64,000 nucleotides of DNA from Lumnitzera littorea (lineage: Eukaryota > Streptophyta > Magnoliopsida > Myrtales > Combretaceae): the NCBI GenBank assembly GCA_024138015.1, contig JAMXBB010000002.1, positions 48,193,473 through 48,257,472 on the forward strand, read 5' to 3'. Made by a program: the position numbers and the translations under genes. How positions within the stretch are numbered: position 1 is the first letter of the stretch; the number at the start of each line of letters is the position of its first letter. Below are positions 1 through 11,370 of the stretch, one piece after another. Below the pieces are notes generated by a model, which saw only the letters and a list, made by a program, of their open reading frames with translations, was not told the DNA's origin and did no database searches.

Positions 1-1199
1 TCATTATCTTCTTCTAGGTTCTCTTTTTCCTCAACTATCTTATTATACTCATGTTATAACACATCAAATTCATTTCTTACATCATTCATCATTTGTTTAA
101 GAATCTTATTCTTCTTTTGCATTTTAGCAAAATCTTTTAAAATATCATTATACATTTCTCTTAACTCATCATAAGAGGATTGGGATGTGGTGCATACCTC
201 ATTATGCAAGGCGATGAGGCAAAGGTCGTCATTCGAATCGCTTGAATCACTATCACTCTAAGTGGCCACAATGGCATTTTTTTTTTATACTTTATTGCCT
301 TTTTTGAGGAGTGGATAATAATCTTTACTGTGTTTCGGTTGATGGCAATTGTAGCACTTTATAACATCTTTCTTCTCCTTTATAGGCTTTGAGGTATTAC
401 CACTACCAACCTTGTCTCTCCTTAGTTTCTTATTGAACTTTATGAACTTCTTAAATTTTTTTGCCATTATTGTCATTTCATCATCATCATTTTCACTTTC
501 ATGACCTTCATTACTAGTATTGCAATCGATGGCTTTGAGAGCAATAGTTTTCTTCTTAAATTTTTCTCTATGTCTTTTGATCATCTCATGGGTCTTGAGT
601 GTGCTAAGAAGTTGTTCCTTTAATAATGCTTCTAGATTATGTACTTCTTCAATGGTGGTCTTCTTGGCTTTCCATTTTTTTAGAAGAGACTTAAGAATCT
701 TTGAATTAATTTCCAAGTTAGAAAATCTCTTACTAAGTATCATTAATGGATTAATAATATCAATAAATCTTTTATGCATTTCATCTATGCTCTCATTAAG
801 AAGCATTTTGAAATTCTCAAATTCATCCCATAATAAACTTATTTTAGTATCTCTAACTCTAAATGTGCCCTTATGTGTGCTTTGTAACTCATCCTAAATT
901 TCCTTAGCATTTGTGCATGTACAAGCTCTATTAAAATTATTTTTGTTCATGGCTCAATGCAATATGTTCATTGCTATTTCATTTAGATCTACTTTCTTCC
1001 AATCTTTCTCGGTATATTCATCCTCTTCCTTTCCTTCTATTTTAATTGGTCCTTTTTCAATTACATCTTAAAGGTTTCTATTTTGTGCTTTAATAAAGAT
1101 TCTCATCTTACACTTCCAATAAGGATAATTTCCATTAGTAAGAAGTGATGGCCTATTTATAACTTGACCCTCCATGAAACCTAGTGCATTTAATGCTAT
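1..1199 (-). pseudogene. Ty1-copia gag relic, C-terminus beyond the window
   Basis: This is the nucleocapsid/gag part of a copia polyprotein, which would package element RNA in the cytoplasm. The minus strand reads as a UBN2-type gag with a CYNCHQPKHSKDYY zinc-knuckle relic (the third ligand His is present, the last Cys is Tyr) near 318-355. A Lys-rich linker comes before it and a coiled-coil-like stretch follows, running to the window edge. The start codon is ATA where the copy at 52964 has ATG. In-frame stops interrupt the first 130 codons, so only about 285-806 is open for long. Order and wording match the gag at 52964-54240 in the opposite orientation, so both belong to one family. I infer it is dead. 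Family assignment is firm; exact ends are not. Confidence 0.8.
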
Positions 1200-1243
1200 G
1201 ATCTTTACTCTATAATACAATTAAGCAATGAAAACTATAGAGA

Positions 1244-1258
1244 CTAGCTCTAATACCA
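1244..1258 (-). other. Copia primer-binding site (initiator tRNA-Met type)
   Basis: The minus strand reads TGGTATTAGAGCTAG, one base from the usual plant copia site TGGTATCAGAGC. It lies two bases inside the LTR end, where reverse transcription would be primed. This sets the orientation of the element at the left edge. Confidence 0.8.
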
Positions 1259-1260
1259 AA

Positions 1261-2125
1261 TGAAATATTACATTAGGAACTCAAGAGAAGGCGACTTAAG
1301 AGAGAGAGAGGGAGGGGGGGAGGGGTTGTAGTTGGGTGGGGTGGTGAATTGAGTTTAATGATCACTTTTTATTTTGATAACAAATCTTTAAATAAATTGA
1401 CAAATAGTTGCAACATGAAAATATTTAAGAAACAATTAGATTACAGAAATATTAAAGTGAAAGGGATAGAAAAATCAAGCCCGAAATTTTAACATGGACT
1501 TCGGATTGCCTCTTACTCTCCATGATCACCCAATGCCTCAACCAAGGTCTTTACACATAATTTTTATTGATGACAACCTCAATGGCACAAGTGCCTACAC
1601 CTAATCTTTATCACAAGTGATTTCTCAATCATAACAACTCACAATCACTTAGTATAGTACTCTCTTGAGTAAAAATTATAGACATAAAGCTTAGCAATAT
1701 ATTAGAGTTTATAAAAGATAACAAATAATGAGCACAAGATAATTGGAATGAAGTACAAGTAGACAAGAGGAATAATTGCAGGAATATGTCTCTATTAATT
1801 GTACTTCAATTACCTACAAACTCACATTTATATCCATTTGCTAAAATCCAATCGTTAGCCCTATTCATCCTGCATTAAATGCATGTAACAGCTAATTTTT
1901 GTGTGGACCAGTTGGATAGTCCATTCAAGTAGGGTCATCATTTGGATAATCTTCAAGTCATCAGTCGTATGGTCCAATAAGGCTTACTAACCTTTATCAA
2001 TCAATCGAACAGTAGCTAGATGGTCTAAAAACAGCCAACTGTACTCCGTAACTTACCATTGACCATAGAATACCTGATGCAACTAGTCGGTCGGTTCCAA
2101 CTGTCATGATCCTAAGAGAGGTATA
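1261..2125 (-). repeat. 5' LTR of the left copia element (outer end uncertain)
   Basis: The inner end is ...TTTCA, two bases before the primer site. The inner 300 bases align by eye with the LTR ends at 52650-52906 and 62300-62559: a 'gaggcattg' block, a 'cgggcttga' block and an 'actcaattcacc' block in the same order. A purine-rich run sits at 1290-1345. I could not find a TG start; the outer boundary near 2125 is where recognisable LTR-like sequence stops, so this LTR is probably truncated there. Confidence 0.6.
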
Positions 2126-2479
2126 GTAGGATTGCTTAAAATTTTTATATCACGTATGTAGTCATAATACGAAAATTTCCTTGTAAGTTAGAGATTGTAA
2201 GACTTTAAACGATTAGTCATTAAGGTTTTCAATTTTAATTAAATAACTTACTATAAAATATAAATAACTATTGATATTTGATATTCTACAGTTTACTAGA
2301 ACCGTAAAGAGTCAGTATCCTCTACCAAATACTAAGATAAGATAAAACAATTTAATAATTTACAAGAAATACTATATTACACATAATCTTATTATAAAAA
2401 CATTTTCTACATCAATTATTTCTATAACCACTATACACATCTCAATCAACTTTAACATTATCAAACTTATCTTCGGTTT
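2126..2479. other. AT-rich flank, nothing recognised
   Basis: About 350 bases of AT-rich DNA between the copia LTR and the next element. I see no open frame, RNA gene or repeat family here. It is the pre-insertion left flank of the element that begins at 2485. Confidence 0.5.
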
Positions 2480-2484
2480 GTACT
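2480..2484. repeat. Target-site duplication GTACT, left copy
   Basis: GTACT lies directly before the LTR start TGTAGACACC and again at 13948-13952 directly after the far LTR. Five bases is the usual Ty3-gypsy duplication length, so the two LTRs belong to one insertion. Confidence 0.8.
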
Positions 2485-5225
2485 TGTAGACACCACATTT
2501 TTACCCCATTTTTTATTTTTCAGAATAGGCTATAAGCACTAAATTAAAAAAAACACAAAAAATAAAAAATTAAAGAAAACCTAATAAAATAAAGAAATGT
2601 AGAAAAAATAAGGATTTTAGGAAAATACAAAAATAAGAAAAAACACAACAAAAAAAAAGAAAATTGGAAAAATATAAAAAATAGGAAGTCTAAAAGGAAA
2701 CCCTAAAAAAAAAGAAGTTTAGAAAATAAAAAAATTGAAAAAATTTAGAAAATTGAAAAAATTACAAAAAATATAAAATTTGAAAAATAGAAGATTTTAA
2801 AGAATTTAGAAAATAACTTTTTATTAGGATAGATTTTTAAATTTTGAATAGGTTTCTAAGTTAGACTGTTGAACCTAGGCTTAGATTTAAATTTAACCTA
2901 AGCTGACATTGTCTATATGCGTAATTTAATTGTACATATGGACAAGGCATAGGCCAATAGCTTAACTGTTAAACACATGGACTTGATATTGGATATTGAG
3001 CATGAGGTCTGGGGTTTAAATCTTAGAGGGGATATAAAAAGTTTTTTTTTTTCTTATTTTTCATCATATTAGGGACTGCTATGTATCAAGATTTGATTGC
3101 GCCACGTGTCTTGACAAGTGGTAGGTTGGGATTGGATGACATGTTGACGTGGCGCCATGTCTCAAGTCACGTAGCATGCCATGTCAGCTGCTACATGTCA
3201 CACGATGACATGTAGCAAGTTATGGTTGATTGAGTTGGCTGACATGGCACCATGTCGACGCCACGTTAGCATTTTCTCTCTCTTTCCTTCCTCTTTCTTC
3301 CTCTTTACCTCGATTTTCCCCCTTCTTTCAGCTAAAAAATAGCCTACCCCCTTCACCTTAGAGCTAATTTTTGCACAAATTTCACATATATACATACAAT
3401 TTCTTACTTTGATATTGTTGAACACCTAGCCTACTCTAAATCAAGTCTATTAACACTGATTCAAATCAGGCTTCAAAAGTTAGAAAAAAACTTAAATTTT
3501 GGCCATTCACATTTAACTCTGATTTGAACTTTCCATGTTTTTAAGTTAATTACGAGTATAAATTAGGTGTTGGGGGAGCTCATTGAACACACACAACCTT
3601 ACACGAGCTCCAAAATCACTCAAAACACCCATCCCTCTCATTCAAATTGCTTTCTTTCTCTACTGAACCATCTCTCTCTTTGAATCTCTCCCTCTCATTG
3701 CTTTTAGCCAAAGCTCACTGCTACGGTTGAGACCCCTACCACTCAAGCTTTAGAAATCGACCACCCTCGTCCACTATCGTGGCTCCTAGCCACACCACCA
3801 AACAACCTCTATTAAAACCATAACCCAGGCTACCCTTCTCTAGAACCACCACCTCTGACCACCTTAGGCCCAAAATAAGTCTAAGGTTAAGCGCTTTATA
3901 CTTCAAAACCCTTACCTTAACCATGCATTGGAACACATCAAACACCACTTGATTGCCATGTCAACCACCACCGACTGCCACTTTACACCACCCTCAAAAG
4001 TACCTTTAATAGCTGCGGTATCAAGCCTACCTACCTTCCTCCCCCCTCCCCTATCCCCAATCCAAGACACATAAATCCATCTTCACCCACAAGAAATTCA
4101 ATAAAAATCACTTTAAATCGTGCCGAGCCATTGTTGCTAGAGTGGAGTTAGAGACAACCTGACCCAAACCCGACCACTTGACCTAAAGTTCACTCTAGGT
4201 CTGACCTGTATGCCTACTACACCTAAAGCTTTTTTTTTTTTTTTTTTTACTTTTTTTCTTTATTACCTTTTTTAGTTGTAGTTGTTGTTGTTTAATTTTA
4301 TTTCTTCTTTTTTTTTCCTTCTTTCTTTATAATTGTAAATGTAAATAAAAAAAAAGAAAAAAAAAAAAGAGAAGAAAGAAAAGAAAGAGAAGAAATAACG
4401 GGTAGTTTATTTATTTATTTACTTTTTAGTTTAATAGGATAAATCATAAATAAATAGGATAGTATAAATAGGTGAATAAAGTTCTTTTGTCACTTTGAAA
4501 AATTGATTTTTAAAAAATAAATAAAAATAAACGATCTTTTTTAAAAGTTAGGATATTTTAGAATTTTCCAAAAAAAAAAAAATAAAGAATCCCAATTTTG
4601 GACCCTTTTTTGGAAAGTTTCTTAAATAAACCGAATTGAATTAAAAATATAAATTCAGCATATTTTCAGAATTAAAATCAACATCACCCTCTAAAGTTTT
4701 CATAAAAGAATTATGTACATCAGATTTCGAATAGTGGGTATGTAAGCATCTACAGGGCGACAATAAAAATAAAAAAAAATTAAATTTCCTTTTTTTTTTT
4801 TTTTTAGTTTAGATTACTTAGGTAATCCAATCAAAAGTAGATAATAATTGAGTTTTGTCTTTTAAAATTAAAAGGTGATTTTTAAGATTAATGTTAAATT
4901 TGGAAAGTCAATGGTACCCGTAAAGGTTTAAAAATTATACCCCCGAATCTAGATTTCTTATTTTAAAAACCGTTTTACAAATCAGTTTTTTATCAAAAGA
5001 CCAGTAGCTAAATTATAACCAATCCACCCAATTGGTTATAACTTAATTTTTTTTCCCAACTTTGGTTGGGTGGTGACTCTAAAATGTTTTTAAAGTATAA
5101 AAGACCAATTTTCTTTAAACCATAGTTGATAGTCAGTATTAAATGGATAAGGGTTTAATACTGGTTAGTTTAAAAGAAATCTAATTTTATAAAAGAATCT
5201 GGAGGGTGAAAAACTAGGCTAGATA
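2485..5225 (+). repeat. 5' LTR of the LARD-type element
   Basis: Starts TGTAGACACCACA and ends shortly before the primer site. An A-rich tract fills about 2540-2830, a tRNA-like box pair lies at 2945-3027, and a T-rich then GA-rich pair at 4228-4397. A block at 5000-5225 matches 13720-13947. Length is 2741 bp against 2577 bp for the other LTR; the difference comes from scattered small indels. Confidence 0.8.
2945..3027 (+). promoter_or_regulatory. tRNA-like A-box/B-box pair inside the 5' LTR
   Basis: An A-box-like TAGCTTAACTGTTAA is followed about 55 bases later by a B-box-like GGTTTAAATCTT. The same pair is in the other LTR at 11815-11895, there closer to consensus (TGGCCTAACGGTTAAAG and GGTTTGAATCTT). 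It looks like the front of a tRNA or tRNA-derived SINE caught in the LTR. Pol III activity is not shown by sequence alone. Confidence 0.35.
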
Positions 5226-5227
5226 GC

Positions 5228-5246
5228 TTAGCGACTCCATTAGGGA
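5228..5246 (+). other. Probable primer-binding site of the LARD-type element
   Basis: TTAGCGACTCCATTAGGGA starts two bases after the LTR end. It resembles the TGGCGACTCC-type junction that follows the 5' LTR in many plant Tat-lineage elements. I do not assign a tRNA. Confidence 0.55.
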
Positions 5247-5888
5247 CCTCAAAAAAGTTAACCACTTAAAAAAACATTCTGAAATTAAAATCGCTTTTCA
5301 AATTACCCATGTTGTTTAGTTATTTGTATATTTATTTATTTGTATATTCATTTGTTTATTTGTTATTGACATCATATGTATATTTGTTTTAATTAGTATA
5401 TTTATTTTGTAAATTGCATACGTTAGGGCATAGGGGGTTTATTTATTGCATTAAAGAAGTAAGATAGATGCGGTCAAACCTAAACTGTCTTAGGACCTTA
5501 AGAGGGAGGCCATTATGTAAGTTCTGAGCATAGTGGGGTAACCACTATTTAGGGCTAATTAGGCTATCATACTTAAGTTTATTATAACTAATGAAAGTGT
5601 TTTCTTAAAAAATAAGTGAGGTCATAGAACTTAAGGACTTTTTAAAACCTACTTTAATTACATATACTTCCTTCTAAGCTTGAGTTAATATAATACCCTT
5701 AAGAAATTGCAACCCTACTAATAGTTCGTAAGTTTTAATGCAATCAAGTTTTTGAAAATTACAATAAGGTTACAACTTAAGGAGTAATCTATTAACCCAA
5801 ACAACCTTAACATCTGCATATTTCCATATTTTTTGTTCTTTTGTTGCATTGATGATTGATTCTTATCCATAAAATGTGTAAACTTAGG

Positions 5889-6107
5889 ATGGCAGACAAC
5901 TAAGCAAATGATCAGGCGAATGATAGGCCATTGGACATCTCTAGGATTCGTAAACAGATGTTGAGGGATGAGATTGCCTATTTGAAGGAAAAGCTTGAGT
6001 GTTCTAAGGCTCACAACTGAGCCTTAAGGTCCCTTTTAGCATAGGTCATTAGGGATACTTATGAGATGATAGAGGACTTTAAGGCCCGTATACAGGACTT
6101 AATGTAA
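5889..6107 (+). pseudogene. Short coiled-coil-like ORF relic in the LARD interior
   Basis: One frame runs from an ATG (MADN...) for 72 codons to TAA at 6105-6107 and is broken by three single-codon stops (TAA, TGA, TAG). Between them it reads as charged helix, for example QMLRDEIAYLKEKLECS and YEMIEDFKARIQDLM, with heptad-like Leu/Ile spacing. It lies 0.66 kb downstream of the primer site, where gag starts in autonomous relatives, so I infer the N-terminal remnant of a gag-like protein. The periodic pattern and the coherent frame argue against chance. There is no zinc knuckle or other domain, and no evidence that it is still translated. Confidence 0.35.
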
Positions 6108-8770
6108 GATTTTTTTAGTTTAGAACTAAAGAGCCTAGACTAAAGTTTTAGAATAAATGCTAGGCTCTTTGCCTTTATTTTTGTATTATGATCTTTTTTA
6201 AAATAATAAAGTTCTCTTTGGTTCATTATTCTTCATTCTTTAAAATTCACATCTTTGTAAATTGTCTTTCAATAAACATTTATCTAACTACTATTCATTC
6301 TCATTAAGGTAAATGTAAATAAAATCCATAGACCTATAAATAGTACCCTAAAAAAAATCACTACCCTTATTTGCAAATAATTTTTTTCTTGTTTTTTGAA
6401 AAAATAAAAAACTTTACCTTTCTCTCTCTTAAAAAAAGTGAAAAAAAAGAAGAAAAAAATTAAAAATGAAAAGAAAAGTTGCTAATGGCTATAAATCCTT
6501 ATGAGCCTGAGGAGCCAACACAAGCTTAGGCCTCTGGCCCACTCAAATAACCAATCTAAATACTTGGTTTCTAAACCACACGAGGTCCCTTAACCTATTA
6601 AGGAAGCCAAATACGACCCCCTTGGCCCATTCAACAAACATGAGCCCTTTAGCTTACTCAAGCAGCCATCATAAACACTTAGCTTTCAACCCACACCAAA
6701 TCCTTCAATCTATTAAAGAAGCCAACACGAGGTCTTTCTCGCCATCTAATCTAAATACAAGCCACTTGGCTAACACCAACCTTAAGCCCATTCAAGTAAC
6801 CTACCCAAATATAAGATGCTTGGCTAGGCATTCAACCTAAACACCAACCTTAGGCTCATCCAACTGGCCTACCTAAACATAAGCCATTAGGCCAGGCAAG
6901 CAATCCGAACATGAACCATGGCCCATCAAGGAAACTAACTTGGGTACAATCTTCAACCCCTAAAAGTTACCAAGGCAAGCCAAAACCTCTGATTTGTTTA
7001 GAAAGCCAAGCTCAATCATGGATTGAACCAAAACATAAAGTCAAATATTGGGGCATGATTTGAGAAACTGGGGGGCAATTCCTCATCTTGGGCAAATAAA
7101 AAAACAAACTCCTCCTTAAGAAACCAATAACTCACTTTTTGAAAAGTTTAGGATAAGAAGAGGTAAGCTATATCCTATACACCAACCTGAAGCACTTTAA
7201 GAGTTGAGTGATATAATGGTGAGGATTCTTTGAACTCATTCCTTAAAAGAGGTTCACTTTGAATGTGATACGTAAATTAAAATGAAGTTAGGCATTTATT
7301 TCTAAATCCGAAACACAATCATCTATTGTTCACCCCATTAGACCTATTTGGAGAATTTTTAAATTTAAACCTTATCAAGAATTATCCTACAAAGGGGTAA
7401 TTCAGAGGTTTGGGTCATTGATTAGAAGATAGGGGTAAGATTAGTTTATGCTTATTTAAGTAATATTAATTCAAAAAAGACTTTTATTTCTAATAAATTA
7501 TTTTTCTTTGAAATAAAGAAGAGCCAATTTCCTTTTCAAACACCTCAAGCCCATATGCTAGAAATCCATAGATTTAGGGCCCTGAATTACTTAAAAAGCA
7601 AAAAAGTCAACAATTATCACTCTTGGAGTCAAAAGGAAAGAAAAGAATAGCAAGAAACAGTGGGGCAAAGTAAAGATAAGATGAAAAACAAAAGATGCTA
7701 AAAAATTGGGCATGGGTGTAAGACAAAAGCCTTAAGAGATATGTCATATCCTAATAGGGGCAGCAAACTGAATCAAAAGGCAAGGAATTTGAGCCCAAAA
7801 AGCCTTAAGAAACACAAGGCCTTAAATCCCGCTTTAAATCTTGGAAACCTAAATCTCCACATCTACTTTGACACTTTGAAGCCTCTCTTACACTTACTGA
7901 ATCATATAAGGCCTTCCCACCCACAATACCACCCTTACACATGTAAAAGCTTTTCTGATCTTGAAAGATAATTTATTTTTAATAAAAATTGTTTTTGCTT
8001 CTAATTTTTCTTTAAGGTTCTTAACTTATACATTCAGAATAAATAAAACATTTCTTTCAAAATAAGCCTCTTAATTAGTCCTTTCTAAAACCTTTGGATT
8101 GAAAGCCTAAATTCATAAGGTTGAACCGAAAAAGACCTAATGGATTGATCAAGGTGTATCACTTATAAAGTAGACTGTAATTTTTAGAACCATAGTCGAG
8201 AGTGAAATCTAGACTAAGACCTAGTAAGGAAGACCTAGCAAAGAAAACCTCTTTGACTAAACTAATCATGAGTTACTTTTTTCTTAAGAAATGAATGTCT
8301 TGAAATCACAATAGTCCTATGAGATGCCTTAGGGTCAAGGGCATTAAGAAACTCTACATAATTACCAAGGATATAGGTGGTTATAAGATTATTCCTTAAA
8401 TAAGAATTTATGCCCATTGGCAAAACTTTCAAAAAAAGAAAAAAAGAAAAAAGAGAAGAGAGAGAAAGTAAAGGCTTATCACAAAATTCTTGTTTAATCC
8501 ATATCGGCTTGAGTAGCCAAGCTTTTAATCCATGTCCTCCATTTCCTTTCCAAGGTGGTCATTTTTTTTAATTTAACCTTAGTAGTTTAGATCTTTTTTC
8601 CTTATTGCAATTCTTAAATCAAAAGGTTTATCCCTAGTGCATTTTTTTTTTCATAAATGGGTTTTTTTTTTTTTTACAATCTTCTTGTAAATACTTTTCT
8701 AAGTTAAGAAATCTTTTAAAATTGGTTGCTTTCCTTACCTTACTTCTTCAATCCTTCATCAAAATTTCTA
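6108..8770 (+). other. LARD interior, non-coding; loosely repetitive at 6500-6960
   Basis: No open frame with protein-like composition. From 6500 to 6960 short phrases recur irregularly ('cttggccc', 'ccaacctta', 'aagccattaggcc'), suggesting a decayed repeat or low-complexity coding relic. The remainder (7000-8770) is AT-rich with homopolymer runs. The frames open at 6622-6840 and 7741-7971 have no family resemblance I can see. Confidence 0.4.
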
Positions 8771-8772
8771 TT

Positions 8773-9165
8773 AGGGTTCTAGTTAGCTCTTAAAGCGCTA
8801 AGTCCTCTTTTATTCTTTTCAGGGTTCTAATTAACCTTTAGGACGTTATCTCGTCTTTCTAAGGTTCTAATTAGCTTTCAGAGCGTTGACCCTTCTTTTA
8901 TTCTTTTTAGGGTTCCAACCAACCTTCAGGGCACTGTCCCGTTTTTATAAGGTTCTAGCCAACTTTTAGAGCGCTGATCCCTCTTTTATTTCTTTTTAGA
9001 GTTCCAGCCAGCCTTTAGAGCGCTGTCCCATCTTTTTAGAGTTTTAGTCAACTTTTAGAGCACTAACCTACTCATTTATTCTTTTTAGGGATCTTGTTAG
9101 CTTTTAGGGCACCATCTCATCTTTTTGAGCTGCTAGCCAGCTTTTAACCCCTCTTTTATCATCTT
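8773..9165 (+). repeat. Tandem array A: 88-bp dimer of 48- and 40-bp halves
   Basis: The phrase 'agggttct(a/c)' recurs at 8773, 8821, 8861, 8909, 8949, 8998, 9038 and 9087, with a degenerate copy at 9127. Spacings alternate 48, 40, 48, 40, 49, 40, 49, 40, so the unit is an 88-89-bp dimer of two related halves, about 4.5 copies. Halves share the core TTAG..AGC....AGAGCGCT; the long half adds a 'ttttattc' insert. Confidence 0.8.
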
Positions 9166-9179
9166 CCTTTAGGGTCTTT

Positions 9180-9625
9180 AGCAAGCTCATATGGTGCTCA
9201 CCTTATAAATTCCTCATAGCAATCCCATAAGTGGCTTCTCTTCACTAAGTCATCATAGCAAGCCCACAAGGCACGTCTCCTCATCAACTTTCTCTTAGCG
9301 AGCCAATTGAGCGCTTTCTCTCATCAAATCCAGTCAAGCAAGCCTACAGGGCACAACTTTCTCTTAGTGACCCATTGGGTGCTTTCTTTCAACTTTCTCT
9401 TAACAAGCCCACAGAGCGCTTCTCCTCATCAAATTCTCTTAGCAAGCCCATAGGGTACTTTTCCTCATTAAATTCTCTTAGCAAGCTCGTAAGGTGCTTC
9501 TATTCTTTTAGTGAGCCCATAGGGCTCTTCTATTCCTTTAGCAAGCCTTTCACCAATTTCTCTTAAGCAAGCCCATAAGGTGCTTTTCTTTCACTAATCC
9601 CATAGTGAGCGCATAGGATGCCTCT
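9180..9625 (+). repeat. Tandem array B: about 40-bp monomers
   Basis: The phrase AGCAAGCCCA(T/C)A recurs at 9180, 9218, 9257, 9297, 9337, 9366, 9402, 9441, 9480, 9510, 9540, 9566 and 9604. Most steps are 36-40 bases, with a few of 26-30 from internal deletion. About 12 copies. The monomer equals the short half of array A in length, and keeps the 'AGGGCGCTT'-like core. Confidence 0.75.
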
Positions 9626-9695
9626 CTTCATCAGGTTTCAGTTTAGGATCTTAGTTAGCTCTAGGAGCACTTCACCCATTTCACCTAGGATTGTT

Positions 9696-10381
9696 AGCTT
9701 AAAGGAGCACATCCAGGTTTTTCTTGAATTGATTCTAAAAGTTAAGGGTTGCTTGTCCTTGAGAGACGCTCCTACCTAGGTTAGTAAGCTCAAAGGAGCA
9801 ATACCAAGTTTTCTAGATCAATCAAATTTTTGGGTTGTTAGTCTTCGAGAGACACTCCTACTTAGGTTAGTCAGCTCAAAGGAGCACTACTACGTTTTCC
9901 AGATCGATAAAATTTTAGGGTTGCTAGTCCCTAAGAGATACTCCTGCCTATGTTAGTCAGCTCAAAAGAGCACTGCTACATTTTCTAGATTGATCCAATT
10001 TTAGGGCTGTTAGTCTTCGGGAGACGTTCCTACTTAGGTTAGTTAGCTCAAAGGAGCACTATTAAGTTTTCCAAATCGATCAAATTTTAGGGTTGCTAGT
10101 CTCTAAGTGACACTCCCACTTAGGATAGTCAACTCAAAGGAGCACTATCAAGTTTAGATAAATCTCATATTAAGGTTGCTAGTCCCTAAGAGACGCTCCT
10201 ACTTAGGTTGGTAAACCTAGTGAGGTACAACCAGGTTTTAGATTGATACTAACTTAGGGTTGGTAGTCCCTGAGAGACGCTCCTACTTTGGTTAATTAGC
10301 TTATTAGGGTACAACCAAGTTTTCTCATTCAGTTTAAGGTCTTAACCAGCTCTAGGAGTACTTTACCTACCTTAGTTAGTT
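9696..10381 (+). repeat. Tandem array C: 86-bp units
   Basis: The phrase AGCTCAAAGGAGCAC recurs at 9787, 9873, 9959, 10045 and 10131, exactly 86 bases apart, with diverged copies at 9696, 10213 and 10298. Each unit carries two related halves: one with 'AGGTTAGTCAGCTC' and one with 'TTGCTAGTCC..GAGAGAC'. Near-constant spacing with many substitutions indicates an old array with few indels. Confidence 0.8.
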
Positions 10382-11215
10382 AGCTCATTAGGGTACGACC
10401 AAGTTTCCTTTATTAGTTTAGGGTCTTAGCCAACTCTATGAACGCTTTACCTACCTTAGTTAGTCAGCTCATTAGGGTACGACCAAGTTTTCTAATTCAA
10501 TTTAAGGTTTTAGGTAGCTTTATGTACCTTTAGGAGCGCTTTACCCACCTTAGTTAGTCAGCTCATTAGGGTACGACCAAGTTTCCTCTATCAGTTTAGG
10601 GTCGTAGCTAGCTTAAGGAGCATTTCACCTGCCTTAGTTAGTCAGCTCATTAAGGCACGACTAAGTTTCCTCATTCAGTTTAGGGTTTTAACCAACTCTA
10701 GGAACGCTTTTCCTACCTTGGTTAGTCAACTCATTAGAGCATGACCAACTTTCCTCTTTTAGTTTAAGGTCTAAGCTAGCTTTAGTAGCGTTTTACTTGT
10801 CTTAATTAGTTAGCTTATTAGGGTATGACCAAGTTTTCTCATTTAATTTAGGGTTTTAGTTGACTTTATGAGCACTTTGCCTACCTTAGTTAGTTAGCTT
10901 ATTATGGCATGACCAAGTTTCCTCATTTAATTTAGGGTTTTAGTTGACTTTATGAGCACTTTGCCTACCTTAGTTAGTTAGCTTATTATGGCATGACCAA
11001 GTTTCCTCGTTTAATTTAGGGTCTTACCCAACTCTAAGAGCGCTTTGTTCACCTTGGTTAGTCAACTCATTGGGGCACGACCATGTTTTCTCATCTCTTT
11101 TAAGGTCTTAGCTAGTTTTAAGAGTGCTTTGCCCATTCAACCTTAGTTCGTCAACTCATAAGAGTACGACCAGACTTCATTTTTCCTTTCAGCTTTTCAG
11201 CCAGCTCTTAGAGCA
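10382..11215 (+). repeat. Tandem array D: 84-bp units
   Basis: The phrase AGCTCATTAGGGTACGACCA recurs at 10382, 10466, 10560, 10644, 10728, 10812, 10896, 10980, 11064 and 11153. Spacing is 84 in seven of nine steps (94 and 89 in the others). A stretch near 10838-10924 is repeated without change one unit later, so that duplication is recent compared with the rest. Confidence 0.8.
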
Positions 11216-11359
11216 CCACCCCTTTCTTCACCAAATCCCTAGTGGATCGGGCTTAAGATAGCTAGCTAGATGTAATGCTTCTTAGGATGAAATCCATCCT
11301 TGGGGGAAAAATAGTATCTTTTTTGTTTTTATAGCAAAGTTTTGCTTAAACTTTATCAC

Positions 11360-11370
11360 AAAGAAAGAGT
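11360..11370 (+). other. Purine-rich tract before the 3' LTR
   Basis: AAAGAAAGAG lies directly before the 3' LTR start and is placed where plus-strand synthesis would begin. It is short and could be fortuitous. Confidence 0.4.

Noticed and set aside
520..897. A 125-codon plus-strand frame
   Set aside because: Hydrophobic shadow of the minus-strand copia gag.
3198..3948. Small minus-strand ORFs in the LARD LTR (75 and 70 codons)
   Set aside because: Not kept in the other LTR (about 12050-12700), where stops interrupt them; they are chance frames in LTR sequence.
8773..11215. CRISPR-like regularly spaced repeats
   Set aside because: Units are contiguous and diverged without unique spacers, inside a plant retrotransposon; this is a tandem array.
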